Both the position numbers and the translations under genes were made by a program. DNA of 48,207 nt, from NCBI GenBank assembly GCA_964393605.1, contig CAYMUL010000025.1, positions 1 through 48,207 of the forward strand. Direction: 5' to 3'. This document shows, one piece after another, positions 1 to 7,775 of the stretch (the first letter of the stretch is position 1; the number at the start of each line of letters is the position of its first letter). A model generated the notes under the pieces. That model did not search any database, was not told the origin of the DNA, and saw only the letters and a list, made by a program, of their open reading frames with translations. The DNA comes from CAYMUL01 sp964393605. Its GTDB lineage: Bacteria > Bacteroidota > Ignavibacteria > Ignavibacteriales > Ignavibacteriaceae.

Positions 1-113
1 TTGAACAAGGAATTAAACTTTACGAACAAAAAATTAAAGAACGACAACTTAAATATTTACACAAACAGGCAAAACGTTTCGGACTTACTCTCTCCCCACA
101 GGCGCAGGAGTGA
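1..113 (+). CDS. 3' end of an unidentified multicopy gene (possible transposase), left copy
   Basis: An open frame enters from the window edge and gives the last 36 residues of a protein, very rich in Lys, Gln and Arg and ending FGLTLSPQAQE before a TGA at 111-113. The last 13 codons recur on the minus strand at the other end of the window, with the same stop and the same downstream bases. The gene is therefore multicopy. Basic C-terminal tails of this kind are common in insertion-sequence transposases, but I cannot name a family from so short a fragment, and calling it a transposase is inference. It points directly at the Shedu cassette. Confidence 0.4.
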   Translation, partial: EQGIKLYEQKIKERQLKYLHKQAKRFGLTLSPQAQE

Positions 114-130
114 GTTCATTAGTACCGCTT
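71..130 (+). repeat. Right-flank repeat (R), copy 1
   Basis: About 60 bases match, in inverted orientation, the sequence at 48147-48207, with a few substitutions and small indels. The shared block covers the end of the unidentified ORF, its stop codon and the untranslated stretch up to the cargo boundary at 131. Because the right-hand copy runs off the window, the full length of the repeat is unknown. Confidence 0.85.
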
Positions 131-1253
131 GTTATACGCTAATACATTTAAAACTCTAAATCATCATCTAAAGTTGGTAAATCATCATTATCAGTTTCAT
201 CATCAGTGTTTACAGTGCTTAACATTTCTAAAAGTCTTTCGCCTTGTGATAGCAACTGATCATAAGTCATTACTGTAATGCCAGATAATCTGCAATTCAA
301 ACCGTGTAAAGCTTTTAACTGATGTTCTCTCCAATCTGATGATCTGCCAATAACTATTATTGCTCTTGGATGATACGCTACTATTTCCGGATGATCACGG
401 AGACCATTCGCAGCAACTTCGTGCAGAACATCTAAATATCTGTGGCATTGCCCAATAGCTTTGGATACTTCTGAAGAAAAATAAAAATTTCTATGTGTCT
501 CGTCGTAATTTAGAACTCTCATATCAGGTCTTTTTAGTTCAATTAAGTCACGATAACCACTGATAACTGTAGGTAATAAAATATCTATATTATCACCGGT
601 ACTTATTTCTCTAACGTCATCTCGTACAACATAAGCGTTTCCAAATGCCCAAGAATGTTCTTCACACCATTGTTGATATACAGATTCTTCGGTTATTCCA
701 GCATCCAAATGAATTCTCAATTGAGCAACTGCCGATCGCATTTCTTTTAGTTTTATCGCTCCTCTTAAAGCATTTGCCAAGGAATCAGAAAGATCGGTAT
801 CAGTTATATGTTCAATGATTTCTTCTTGACTTAATACTTTCGCTAGTGCAGATGCTACAGCGGATGGATCGTGTGCACCTAAACTTGCAGTACCTTCATT
901 GACCTTTATTAGTATATAATCACCGTCTTCATCTTCTTCTGAGACGACTAAATGTTCTTTTAAAGCCCTTAGCAGTGATCTAGAAGTTGATTCATTCATA
1001 GAAATTGATTTTTCTTCGATCAAATACCAATTGTTTGGTGGGGGAGCTTTTTTATATGTTTCAATTTTTATAGCAAGGTCAGTTCCTTCTGTGCGAGCTA
1101 TATAAAATGGAGTGAAGACAATTCTCATTTTTGATGATTCGTGTATGACAATGCTATCACTATAACTAACTTTTCCAGATTTGGCTAATCTTCTTGAAAC
1201 TGTTTTTATTTCTTTATTCTCTTCATCCATATTACTTCCTTTTAGCGTATAAC
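131..1253 (-). mobile_element. Shedu gene cassette with complementary 10-bp ends
   Basis: The cargo lies between GTTATACGCT at 131-140 and its exact reverse complement AGCGTATAAC at 1244-1253. It contains one gene and almost nothing else: about 14 bases from the boundary to the start codon and 7 bases from the stop to the other boundary. The outside flanks are shared with the 8-kb metal island at the far end of the window, where the ends have a different but again mutually complementary sequence. One gene of about 1.1 kb with complementary ends is what an integron gene cassette looks like. A small terminal-inverted-repeat unit is the alternative. Confidence 0.6.
148..1230 (-). CDS. sduA: Shedu-type anti-phage protein SduA, DUF4263 nuclease
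   Basis: This 360-residue protein has a variable N-terminal half and a C-terminal DUF4263 domain from about residue 175 to 335. That domain is the signature of Shedu single-gene phage defence and belongs to the PD-(D/E)xK nuclease fold. The catalytic pattern is visible: Asp216 in NIDILLP and Glu231-x-Lys233 in DLIELKRP, followed by a conserved-looking Gln261-x3-Tyr. The tail is strongly acidic. I chose the ATG at 1230 because AAGGAAG sits just upstream and the family length fits. The frame stays open for another 101 codons upstream, but that stretch is the repeated flank and is interrupted by a stop in its second copy. The gene is alone in its cassette and would be read from a promoter in or beyond the left flank. 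The family call is confident; defence in this strain is inferred. Confidence 0.85.
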   Translation of the reverse strand: MDEENKEIKTVSRRLAKSGKVSYSDSIVIHESSKMRIVFTPFYIARTEGTDLAIKIETYKKAPPPNNWYLIEEKSISMNESTSRSLLRALKEHLVVSEEDEDGDYILIKVNEGTASLGAHDPSAVASALAKVLSQEEIIEHITDTDLSDSLANALRGAIKLKEMRSAVAQLRIHLDAGITEESVYQQWCEEHSWAFGNAYVVRDDVREISTGDNIDILLPTVISGYRDLIELKRPDMRVLNYDETHRNFYFSSEVSKAIGQCHRYLDVLHEVAANGLRDHPEIVAYHPRAIIVIGRSSDWREHQLKALHGLNCRLSGITVMTYDQLLSQGERLLEMLSTVNTDDETDNDDLPTLDDDLEF

Positions 1254-1668
1254 TATTAATTATACCGCCGAAAATCCACATAGTACTCATGGCGGTTGTG
1301 CATACTATATTCCTACTAAATATTTGATTTTGTAACATTTTTAATCTTTTTATCCGCATATACAACATCATATTAAAGGATGTTATGCGGCGGAATTTTT
1401 CTTTTTCTAAAACAATTTTTAGTTGGTTCATATTTCTCATATCTGTTCCAATAGATTGTCGTTCAAAAAATTCAAACATAATCTTTTCCGTTAATTCCAT
1501 CTTTGGGGTATTTACCCCGACTTCTATTTCCATATAACTTATGCGAAGTTAAGAATAAAAATCTATCCCAACCAAATTTATTTTTTGCAAGCTAATATTG
1601 TGCCAGAAAAAATGCGCGGTTATTTTTAAAGAAAGATTATAATGTTCGAATGGAAAAATCTTTTGCAA
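1254..1668 (-). repeat. Hairpin-rich left-flank repeat (L), copy 1
   Basis: Read on the minus strand, this stretch is a diverged copy of 39573-39986. It holds a series of inverted repeats: AACTT/AAGTT around ATGCG at 1536-1550, GGGGTA/TACCCC at 1505-1518, an imperfect stem at 1354-1390 with CCGCAT/ATGCGG arms, a partly decayed stem around 1280-1310, and GGCGGTATAA at the cargo boundary. It has no gene I believe in. The open frame through it carries a stop in the other copy, and the differences between the copies do not favour synonymous sites. It lies directly upstream of the Shedu gene and may supply its promoter or recombination site. Confidence 0.8.
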
Positions 1669-1714
1669 CCAAATTATTTAATGCGAGATGGTTTTGCAAA
1701 GGTGACGAATAAAA

Positions 1715-2794
1715 TCACTTCATCGGTTCGTTAGCAGCAAATCCGTTTGACGTAAGAAAACTTTTTGCGCTTTGTAAATCGTTCTCAGTTTCGAATGAAA
1801 TTTTAAATGTTCCTGCGCTGCCGTCACGGATTTTTAGCAGTTCGATATCTTTAATATTAATTCCCGCAGTGAAAAGTAAAGTTGTCAATCTACTCAATAC
1901 TCCGGGTTTGTCATCCACAAAAACAAAAAGATCGAAGAGTGGATTGATAAATCCTTTATTGTTAAAAGGAATGTTGTTTCTTTTTTCCGAAGCTGAACGA
2001 AAAATATTTTTTAACGCATTATGATTTTTTAGCAATACATTTTTTTTCAACTCATTCAATTTAAGAATGAACTCGTCAATGGAAACGATAATTTGTTGAT
2101 TATTAAGTTCAAGAATATCCTGCCAAATTTCATAATTGCTCGAGGCGATGCGCGTCATATCTCTAAAGCCGCCGGCGGCAAAGTCAAGAGGATTGTAATC
2201 ATCGTTTGTAGTGAGCGATTCGATAAGCGCCACCGCCGCAAGTTGTGGGAGATGACTAACGCTTGCAACTATTTTATCATGCACCGAAGAGGATAAAAAT
2301 TTTATTTTACAACCGATTTCATTCAACAATGAAATCAGTTTTGAATCTGTTTCAAGATGATGAGTGAGAATGTACACTGCATTTTCAAAAAGCAACGCAT
2401 CGGAATTTTCAAATCCACTTTTTTCTTTTCCGGTCATCGGGTGTCCGCCGATAAATTTACCTTTCGAATCAAGCGACATCCAAAGCCGAGCAAAAGGTTC
2501 TTTTACTCCGCATACATCGGTTATAATTGTGTTCGGACCAATTTGTTGCGAAAGTAACTTCATGGCATGGAGAGATTCATTCACGGGGAGCGAAAGAAAA
2601 ATAATATCGCAGCCGGCAAGTTCGTCGATTGAGGAGGCATGTTTATCAATCACCTTTTGTGATAGCGCCGAATGAAGCACATCTTCACGATCAAATGCAG
2701 TTATTGAGACCGAAGAAAATTTTTTGAAAGCCCTGGCAAGCGAACCGCCGATTAATCCCAGCCCCGCAATACCGATATTCGTGCGCATTGACAT
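1715..2794 (-). CDS. tyrA: Prephenate dehydrogenase with ACT domain
   Basis: The protein converts prephenate to 4-hydroxyphenylpyruvate with NAD(P), the dedicated step to tyrosine, in the cytoplasm. The 359-residue sequence opens with a Rossmann nucleotide-binding motif, GLGLIGGSLA. It continues with the catalytic-region motif GGHPMTGKEKSGFE and the helical dehydrogenase domain. It ends in an ACT domain from about residue 285 (VDDKPGVLSRLTTLL), which in this family mediates tyrosine feedback. The gene follows DAHP synthase in the same direction, with a four-helix-bundle gene between them, so two aromatic-pathway genes cluster here. The ATG at 2794 has no clear ribosome-binding site, as is common in this group. 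Confidence 0.93.
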   Translation of the reverse strand: MSMRTNIGIAGLGLIGGSLARAFKKFSSVSITAFDREDVLHSALSQKVIDKHASSIDELAGCDIIFLSLPVNESLHAMKLLSQQIGPNTIITDVCGVKEPFARLWMSLDSKGKFIGGHPMTGKEKSGFENSDALLFENAVYILTHHLETDSKLISLLNEIGCKIKFLSSSVHDKIVASVSHLPQLAAVALIESLTTNDDYNPLDFAAGGFRDMTRIASSNYEIWQDILELNNQQIIVSIDEFILKLNELKKNVLLKNHNALKNIFRSASEKRNNIPFNNKGFINPLFDLFVFVDDKPGVLSRLTTLLFTAGINIKDIELLKIRDGSAGTFKISFETENDLQSAKSFLTSNGFAANEPMK

Positions 2795-2835
2795 TGTTTA
2801 ATTGATAATGGAAAATTGATAGTTGATAATGTGTA

Positions 2836-3189
2836 TTATTTTTTTGATTTGGATGTTTTGATAATACTTGTTAATAATTTTAAGAGTTCCGTCAAATATA
2901 AACCGATAATTTCGAATTCCGTTTTCGCGATGTAATCCGATTTGTGCAAGAGTTGTAACCAATATTCGGTTTCGCTTGCTTCTTTTAATGCAATCGAAAG
3001 TTTATGAATAAAATCTGCTTTAGATTCAGCTTGCTCTGCTTCGCGTACCAGGGCACCAATTGCCGTTCCGCTTTTCAAGATCTGCTTTGACAAAACGAAT
3101 TCCTTTTTAGTATCAATTAAAGTGCGATATAATTTTACAATTCTTATTGCAAAATCAAACGACTTATTTTGAATAACATTTTCACTCAT
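2836..3189 (-). CDS. Four helix bundle protein (S23/IVP family)
   Basis: This 117-residue, almost wholly helical protein matches the family first seen as proteins encoded inside intervening sequences of 23S rRNA genes. Recognisable pieces are the SFDFAIRIVKLYRTL start, a middle segment rich in Ala, Glu and Lys (VREAEQAESKADFIHKL), and EASETEYWLQLLHKSDYI. Members also occur as free-standing genes scattered through Bacteroidota-like genomes, and their cellular role is not established. Here the gene sits between DAHP synthase and tyrA, directly downstream of a 21-bp tandem repeat. No ribosomal RNA or reverse transcriptase is nearby, so neither an rRNA intron nor a diversity-generating element is indicated. 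Confidence 0.85.
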   Translation of the reverse strand: MSENVIQNKSFDFAIRIVKLYRTLIDTKKEFVLSKQILKSGTAIGALVREAEQAESKADFIHKLSIALKEASETEYWLQLLHKSDYIAKTEFEIIGLYLTELLKLLTSIIKTSKSKK

Positions 3190-3205
3190 TACGTCACACC
3201 ATCAT

Positions 3206-3325
3206 CCATTCTCCATTGTCCATTCTCAATTCTCCATTGTCCATTCTCAATTCTCCATTGTCCATTCTCAATTCTCCATTGTCCATTCTCAATTCTCCAT
3301 TGTCCATTCTCAATTCTCCATTGTC
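3206..3325. repeat. 21-bp tandem repeat, five perfect copies
   Basis: Five perfect head-to-tail copies of a 21-bp unit (CATTCTCAATTCTCCATTGTC-type) occupy 3221-3325, with a partial copy before them and an AATTGTCAATT tail after. The unit uses the same words (CAATTCTCCATT, CCATTGTCAATTGTC) that appear singly at about 10272-10327, at 20330-20355 and, inverted, at 2797-2830. The array lies between the four-helix-bundle gene and DAHP synthase. ORFs read through it are artefacts of the repeat. Confidence 0.95.
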
Positions 3326-3341
3326 AATTGTCAATTATTTC

Positions 3342-4355
3342 TCACATTTCTCTTCCAATTACTGCGGCGATTTTTCTTACTTGATTCATCAGCTCTTTGA
3401 ATTGTTCGGGTAAGAGAGCTTGCGGTCCATCCGATAATGCTTTCTCCGGGTTGTGATGCACTTCAACCATTAACGCATCGGCACCGGCGGCAACTGCGGC
3501 TCGCGCCATTGGAATTATTTTATCTCTCAATCCAATTGCATGCGAGGGATCAGCCGCAACAGGCAAATGGCTTCTTTTCTGAACTACAGGAATTGCAGAA
3601 AGATCAAACGTGTTGCGTGTGTATGTTTCAAATGTTCTTATTCCTCTTTCGCAAAGAAGAACATTTCTGTTGCCTCCCGATAAAAGATATTCGGCAGACA
3701 TTAACCACTCTTCTATTGTTGCCGATAGTCCGCGTTTCAACATCACGGGAATGTTTGAACGTCCAACTTCTTTTAACAAATTAAAATTCTGCATGTTGCG
3801 CGCACCGACTTGCAACATGTCCGCATATTTTCCGATAACATCAATTTGCGACGCATCAGTTATTTCGGTAATTACAATCATCCCGAATTTATCTGCGGCT
3901 TGACGGATCAGTTTTAAACCTTCAGCACCTAAACCTTGAAAAGCATACGGCGAAGTTCTCGGTTTGAATGCGCCACCGCGTAATGCGCTTGCGCCATCCT
4001 TTGAAACAATTTCTGCAATCGTAAAAATCTGTTCTTCACTTTCGATAGAACAAGGTCCTGCAATTGTAACAATTTTATTTCCGCCGAACTCTACGTTTTT
4101 AATTTTGAATTTTGTGTTTTCTTTTTTGAAACTTCTGCTTGCAAGTTTGAACGGCTCGGTAATTCGATAAACTTCCGCAACGCCATCGAGCAGTTTTATT
4201 TTTCTCGGATCAAAATCAGTTTTAACTCCGATAGCGCCGAGTACAATTTTTTCCGCGCCGGTTGATTTATGCACTGCGAATCCGTAGTCTTCAAGATGCT
4301 TTATTACATTTTCTATTTGTTCTTCGGTAACTTCTTTTTCAAGAACTATAACCAC
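3342..4355 (-). CDS. aroF: 3-deoxy-7-phosphoheptulonate (DAHP) synthase, type I-beta
   Basis: The enzyme condenses phosphoenolpyruvate and erythrose 4-phosphate, the entry to the shikimate pathway. The 337-residue protein has an N-terminal ferredoxin-like regulatory domain (about residues 1-70), as in the Thermotoga-type enzyme. A TIM barrel follows with AGPCSIES, GARNMQN, KRGLSATIEEWL, CERGIRTFE and ADPSHAIG, which carry the substrate- and metal-binding residues. The start is GTG, with AGGAG five bases upstream. It sits in a minus-strand run with mutS and a DUF1684 lipoprotein upstream and tyrA downstream. Allosteric control through the N-terminal domain is known for the family and inferred here. 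Confidence 0.94.
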   Translation of the reverse strand: MVIVLEKEVTEEQIENVIKHLEDYGFAVHKSTGAEKIVLGAIGVKTDFDPRKIKLLDGVAEVYRITEPFKLASRSFKKENTKFKIKNVEFGGNKIVTIAGPCSIESEEQIFTIAEIVSKDGASALRGGAFKPRTSPYAFQGLGAEGLKLIRQAADKFGMIVITEITDASQIDVIGKYADMLQVGARNMQNFNLLKEVGRSNIPVMLKRGLSATIEEWLMSAEYLLSGGNRNVLLCERGIRTFETYTRNTFDLSAIPVVQKRSHLPVAADPSHAIGLRDKIIPMARAAVAAGADALMVEVHHNPEKALSDGPQALLPEQFKELMNQVRKIAAVIGREM

Positions 4356-4363
4356 ATCGTCTC

Positions 4364-5008
4364 CTATTTATGATAATTTTTTTCGCCGGCTGTAACGGCT
4401 AAATCGATATAATCTTCTTTAGTTGGAATTGCGCAACTGTAGTCAGCACTGTATGCGCAGTAAGGATTATACGCTTTGTTAAAATCTATTGTGTAAAGAA
4501 AATTTTTATCGTCGCTCAATTCAAAATCAAGATAACGCCCAACGCCGTAGGTTTCTTTTCCCGTTGTTTTATCGGTGAACCAGATGCTATAATATTCATC
4601 GCCGTTTTTTGTTTCACCTTTGTACACATTCATTTTATAATTTTTGTTTTGATAGTCAAATGTAACGAAACCATATTTAATCATCTTTCTCTCTTCCCCT
4701 TTTGTGCCTATTACGATGACGGTATCTTTCGTTTCAAATTCTGTGAGTTTGCTTTTGAAAACAAACTCGGGATCGACATCAAAATATTTTAACGGTTCAA
4801 ATTCAACTTTTCCTTTTTTGTTGAAAGGAGAGTTCGCATCGTTCTTCATGAAATCGTCGTTTAATTTTCTTTCTTCCAAAATTGAATCAACATACGCTTG
4901 CATTTCGGGGGAATATTTTTTCTCGCATCCGATTGTAAGAATTAAAGTAAAGAAAAAAAATAGCGTAACATACTTTTTGGGTTTAATAAATTTCATTTCG
5001 ATCATCAT
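4364..5008 (-). CDS. DUF1684 lipoprotein
   Basis: This 214-residue protein has a lipoprotein signal peptide: a hydrophobic stretch and a lipobox ending LTIGC. A DUF1684 domain fills the rest. The family's conserved C-terminal block is plain: DFNKAYNPYCAYSADYSC followed by the IPTKEDYIDLAVTAGEK segment. The molecular function of DUF1684 is not established to my knowledge. The start overlaps the mutS stop codon by four bases, so translation is probably coupled. ATGs occur at codons 1, 2 and 5; the fifth (MKFIKPKK) gives the tidiest signal peptide. Confidence 0.88.
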   Translation of the reverse strand: MMIEMKFIKPKKYVTLFFFFTLILTIGCEKKYSPEMQAYVDSILEERKLNDDFMKNDANSPFNKKGKVEFEPLKYFDVDPEFVFKSKLTEFETKDTVIVIGTKGEERKMIKYGFVTFDYQNKNYKMNVYKGETKNGDEYYSIWFTDKTTGKETYGVGRYLDFELSDDKNFLYTIDFNKAYNPYCAYSADYSCAIPTKEDYIDLAVTAGEKNYHK

Positions 5009-7608
5009 TCCGATGCTTTCTTTTGCAGTTCATTTAATTTGTTCAATGCTTCAACGGGGGTTAAAGAATTTATTTCCAAATCTTTAATTGCCGAACGAAT
5101 CTCATCATCTTTATATTCGAACAAACTGAATTGTTCAGGTAAATTCTTTCCAAGTTTTCTCAACTTCTCTTTTTTCAATTCGTGGGGAGTGAGTTCTTTG
5201 CTTTCCAGATTAAACAAAATTTCTTTTGCGCGGTTGGTGATGTAAGTCGGCAAGCCCGCCATTTGCGCTACCTGAATTCCGTAACTGTGGTCTGCTCTTC
5301 CCGAATTTACTTTGTGCAAGAAGATAACTTTGTCGTCATATTCTCTCACTTCAACTTTATAATTTTTTATGCGCGGAAAAAGTTCACTCATCTCGTTGAG
5401 TTCGTGATAGTGAGTTGCAAACAATGTTTTCGCTTGTATGTTCGGATTTTCATGAATGAATTCCGTAATCGCCCATGCAATCGAGATGCCGTCAAACGTG
5501 CTTGTGCCGCGCCCGATTTCATCGAGAAGAATTAAACTTTTACTCGTTGCGTTGTTAATTATGTTTGCGGCTTCCTGCATCTCTACAAGAAAAGTAGATT
5601 CGCCGGCGGTAATATTATCGCTCGCACCAACGCGCGTAAAAATGCGATCGATAATTCCGATGTGTGCGGATTTTGCAGGAACAAACGAACCAATCTGCGC
5701 AAGCAATACAATCAATCCCGCTTGACGAAGATAAACAGATTTCCCCGCCATGTTTGGTCCGGTAAGGATTATAATTTGCGAATCATCATTATTTAACATG
5801 CATGAATTCGATGTGAATTTTTCTCCCGGCGGAAGAATTCTTTCAATTACCGGATGCCTTCCCTCAATAATTTCAAGTGCATCGGAATCATCAATATCGG
5901 GTTTGATATAACCATATTCATCCGCGCAAGAAGCGAGCGAAAGAAACGCATCGAGCATTGCAATCATTCGCGCATTGTTTTGAATTGCCGATGCTTCGGT
6001 TGAAATTAATAATCTGATTTCATTGAATAGTTGCGATTCCAATTCATAAATTTTTTCTTCTGCGTGAAGAACTTTTTCCTCGTACACTTTTAAGTCGGGA
6101 GTGATGTAACGTTCCGAGTTCACCAGAGTTTGCTTCCGTATGTAGTCCGCCGGTGCCTTATCTTTATTGGCGTTGCTGATTTCGATGTAGTAGCCAAAAA
6201 CTTTATTGTAGCTAACTTTTAAAGAAGAAATTCCGGTGCGTTCTCTTTCCTGTCGCTGTAGGTTTGCAATCCAATCTTTACCGTTTATAGAAATGTCGCG
6301 CAACTCATCGAGTTCGGGAGAGAAGTTTGGGCGAATTACTCCTCCATCTGCAAGCGAAAGTGGTGGCGCATCCACAATTGCTTCTTCTATTTTTTGCGTT
6401 AAACTTTCGAGCAATAAAATTTTATCGTGAAGTTGTACGAGAGTTTTTGTTTCTGCTTTTGAAAGAAGTTGTTTTACCGGAGGAAGTTTCTTTAAAGAAT
6501 ATTTGAGTTGAATAACTTCGCGCGGATTTGCTCTCCCCGTACAAATCTTTGAAATCAATCTTTCGAGATCACCAATCTCTTTTAAATCCTCGATTAAATT
6601 TCTTCTCAAAACTTTGTTCAAGAAAAATTCATTGACGGCAGATTGCCGTTGTACAATTGGTTCTAATTTTTTTAACGGTGCACTAATCCATTTTTTCAGT
6701 AATCGCGCACCCATGGGAGTTTCAGTTTTGTCCAGCACAGAAATTAATGTGCCGTCAGCCGTTCCGCTTTGCATCGAATAAGTAATTTCAAGATTCCTCT
6801 TTGTAGATGAATCGAGAATCATGTAGTCGGTTGGATTGTAAAGAGAAATTTGTATAAGGTGAGAAAGATTAGCTTTCTGTGTTTCATTTAAGTAGTGCAT
6901 TATTGCACCCGCCGCTGCAATGCCGCATGTAAGATGATCTATTCCGAAGCCTTTTAAATTGACAGTTTTGAATTGTGCGAGCAATAAATCTTTTCCATAC
7001 TCGTAATTAAAAATCCAATCATCAACTCTTGTTTGCTTCACCGAACTTAAAAATCTTTTCTTTCCGTTTTCTAAAAAATCTTTATTTTTTTTCTGGTAAA
7101 GAATTTCGGCGGGATTAATCAACTCAAGTTGATCCAATAAATTTTCGGATGAAGATTCAAAAACGAAAAACTCCCCCGTAGAAATATCGCAGAAAGAAAT
7201 TCCCGCAAGGTTATCATTAATAAAAAATGAAAGGAGATAATTATTTTTTTTGTGGTCAAGAAGTTTATCCGAGAATGCTACGCCGGGAGTAACAACTTCG
7301 GTAACTTCACGCTTGACGATGCCTTTTGCAAGTTTCGGATTTTCCATTTGATCGCAAACGGCTACGCGCAAACCTGCACGCACAAGTTTTGGCAAATATG
7401 AATCGAGTGCATGATGCGGAAACCCCGCAAGCGGAACTTCGCCGGCAGCGCCATTGGCTCGTTTGGTTAAAGTTATTCCCAGCGTCTTCGAAGCTATTTT
7501 AGCATCTTCTTCGAATGTTTCAAAAAAGTCACCAACTCTAAAAAGTAGAACTGTATCCGGGTATTCTTTTTTGATTTTATAATATTGTGCCATTAAAGGC
7601 GTTTGCAT
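5005..7608 (-). CDS. mutS: DNA mismatch repair protein MutS
   Basis: MutS recognises mismatches and small loops and recruits MutL. The protein has the mismatch-contacting Phe-x-Glu motif near the N terminus (GDFFETF), then connector, lever and clamp domains. The ABC-type ATPase follows, with a Walker A of GPNMAGKSVYLR (most relatives have GGKST), Walker B LILLDEIGRGTS and a downstream TFATHYHEL-type segment. Length (867 residues) is normal. I prefer the ATG at 7608 (MQTPLMAQYYKIK), which matches family N termini. A TTG eight codons upstream at 7632 is possible. It is the first gene of a minus-strand group. Confidence 0.96.
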   Translation of the reverse strand: MQTPLMAQYYKIKKEYPDTVLLFRVGDFFETFEEDAKIASKTLGITLTKRANGAAGEVPLAGFPHHALDSYLPKLVRAGLRVAVCDQMENPKLAKGIVKREVTEVVTPGVAFSDKLLDHKKNNYLLSFFINDNLAGISFCDISTGEFFVFESSSENLLDQLELINPAEILYQKKNKDFLENGKKRFLSSVKQTRVDDWIFNYEYGKDLLLAQFKTVNLKGFGIDHLTCGIAAAGAIMHYLNETQKANLSHLIQISLYNPTDYMILDSSTKRNLEITYSMQSGTADGTLISVLDKTETPMGARLLKKWISAPLKKLEPIVQRQSAVNEFFLNKVLRRNLIEDLKEIGDLERLISKICTGRANPREVIQLKYSLKKLPPVKQLLSKAETKTLVQLHDKILLLESLTQKIEEAIVDAPPLSLADGGVIRPNFSPELDELRDISINGKDWIANLQRQERERTGISSLKVSYNKVFGYYIEISNANKDKAPADYIRKQTLVNSERYITPDLKVYEEKVLHAEEKIYELESQLFNEIRLLISTEASAIQNNARMIAMLDAFLSLASCADEYGYIKPDIDDSDALEIIEGRHPVIERILPPGEKFTSNSCMLNNDDSQIIILTGPNMAGKSVYLRQAGLIVLLAQIGSFVPAKSAHIGIIDRIFTRVGASDNITAGESTFLVEMQEAANIINNATSKSLILLDEIGRGTSTFDGISIAWAITEFIHENPNIQAKTLFATHYHELNEMSELFPRIKNYKVEVREYDDKVIFLHKVNSGRADHSYGIQVAQMAGLPTYITNRAKEILFNLESKELTPHELKKEKLRKLGKNLPEQFSLFEYKDDEIRSAIKDLEINSLTPVEALNKLNELQKKASE

Positions 7609-7775
7609 AGTATCTCGTTTTATGAGTTTCAAAAATACCTGAACGTTTGACTAATATCAATTTACTTTGAAAGATTTAATTAGTGTTTTTTTCTGTTTGG
7701 GAAGTGTGAGAAACAAAAATGACATGAATTTTGAAAATTGGTTAGGAAATATTTTTAAGATTTTATAAATCCAAG

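Noticed and set aside
1231..1533. A 101-codon upstream extension of the Shedu frame
   Set aside because: It lies entirely in the L repeat, has a stop in the second copy at the equivalent position, and a strong ribosome-binding site precedes the internal ATG at 1230.
2836..3189. Diversity-generating retroelement accessory gene (Avd-like) reading of the four-helix bundle
   Set aside because: No reverse transcriptase, template repeat or variable gene is nearby; the free-standing IVP family explains it better.
3206..3325. Possible CRISPR array at the tandem repeat
   Set aside because: The units are directly contiguous with no unique spacers, and no cas gene is present.
3169..3413. Two overlapping plus-strand frames of 65-71 codons with a repeated ILHCPFS or LSILNSP motif
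   Set aside because: They are translations of the 21-bp tandem repeat; a 21-base period keeps any frame open without coding.
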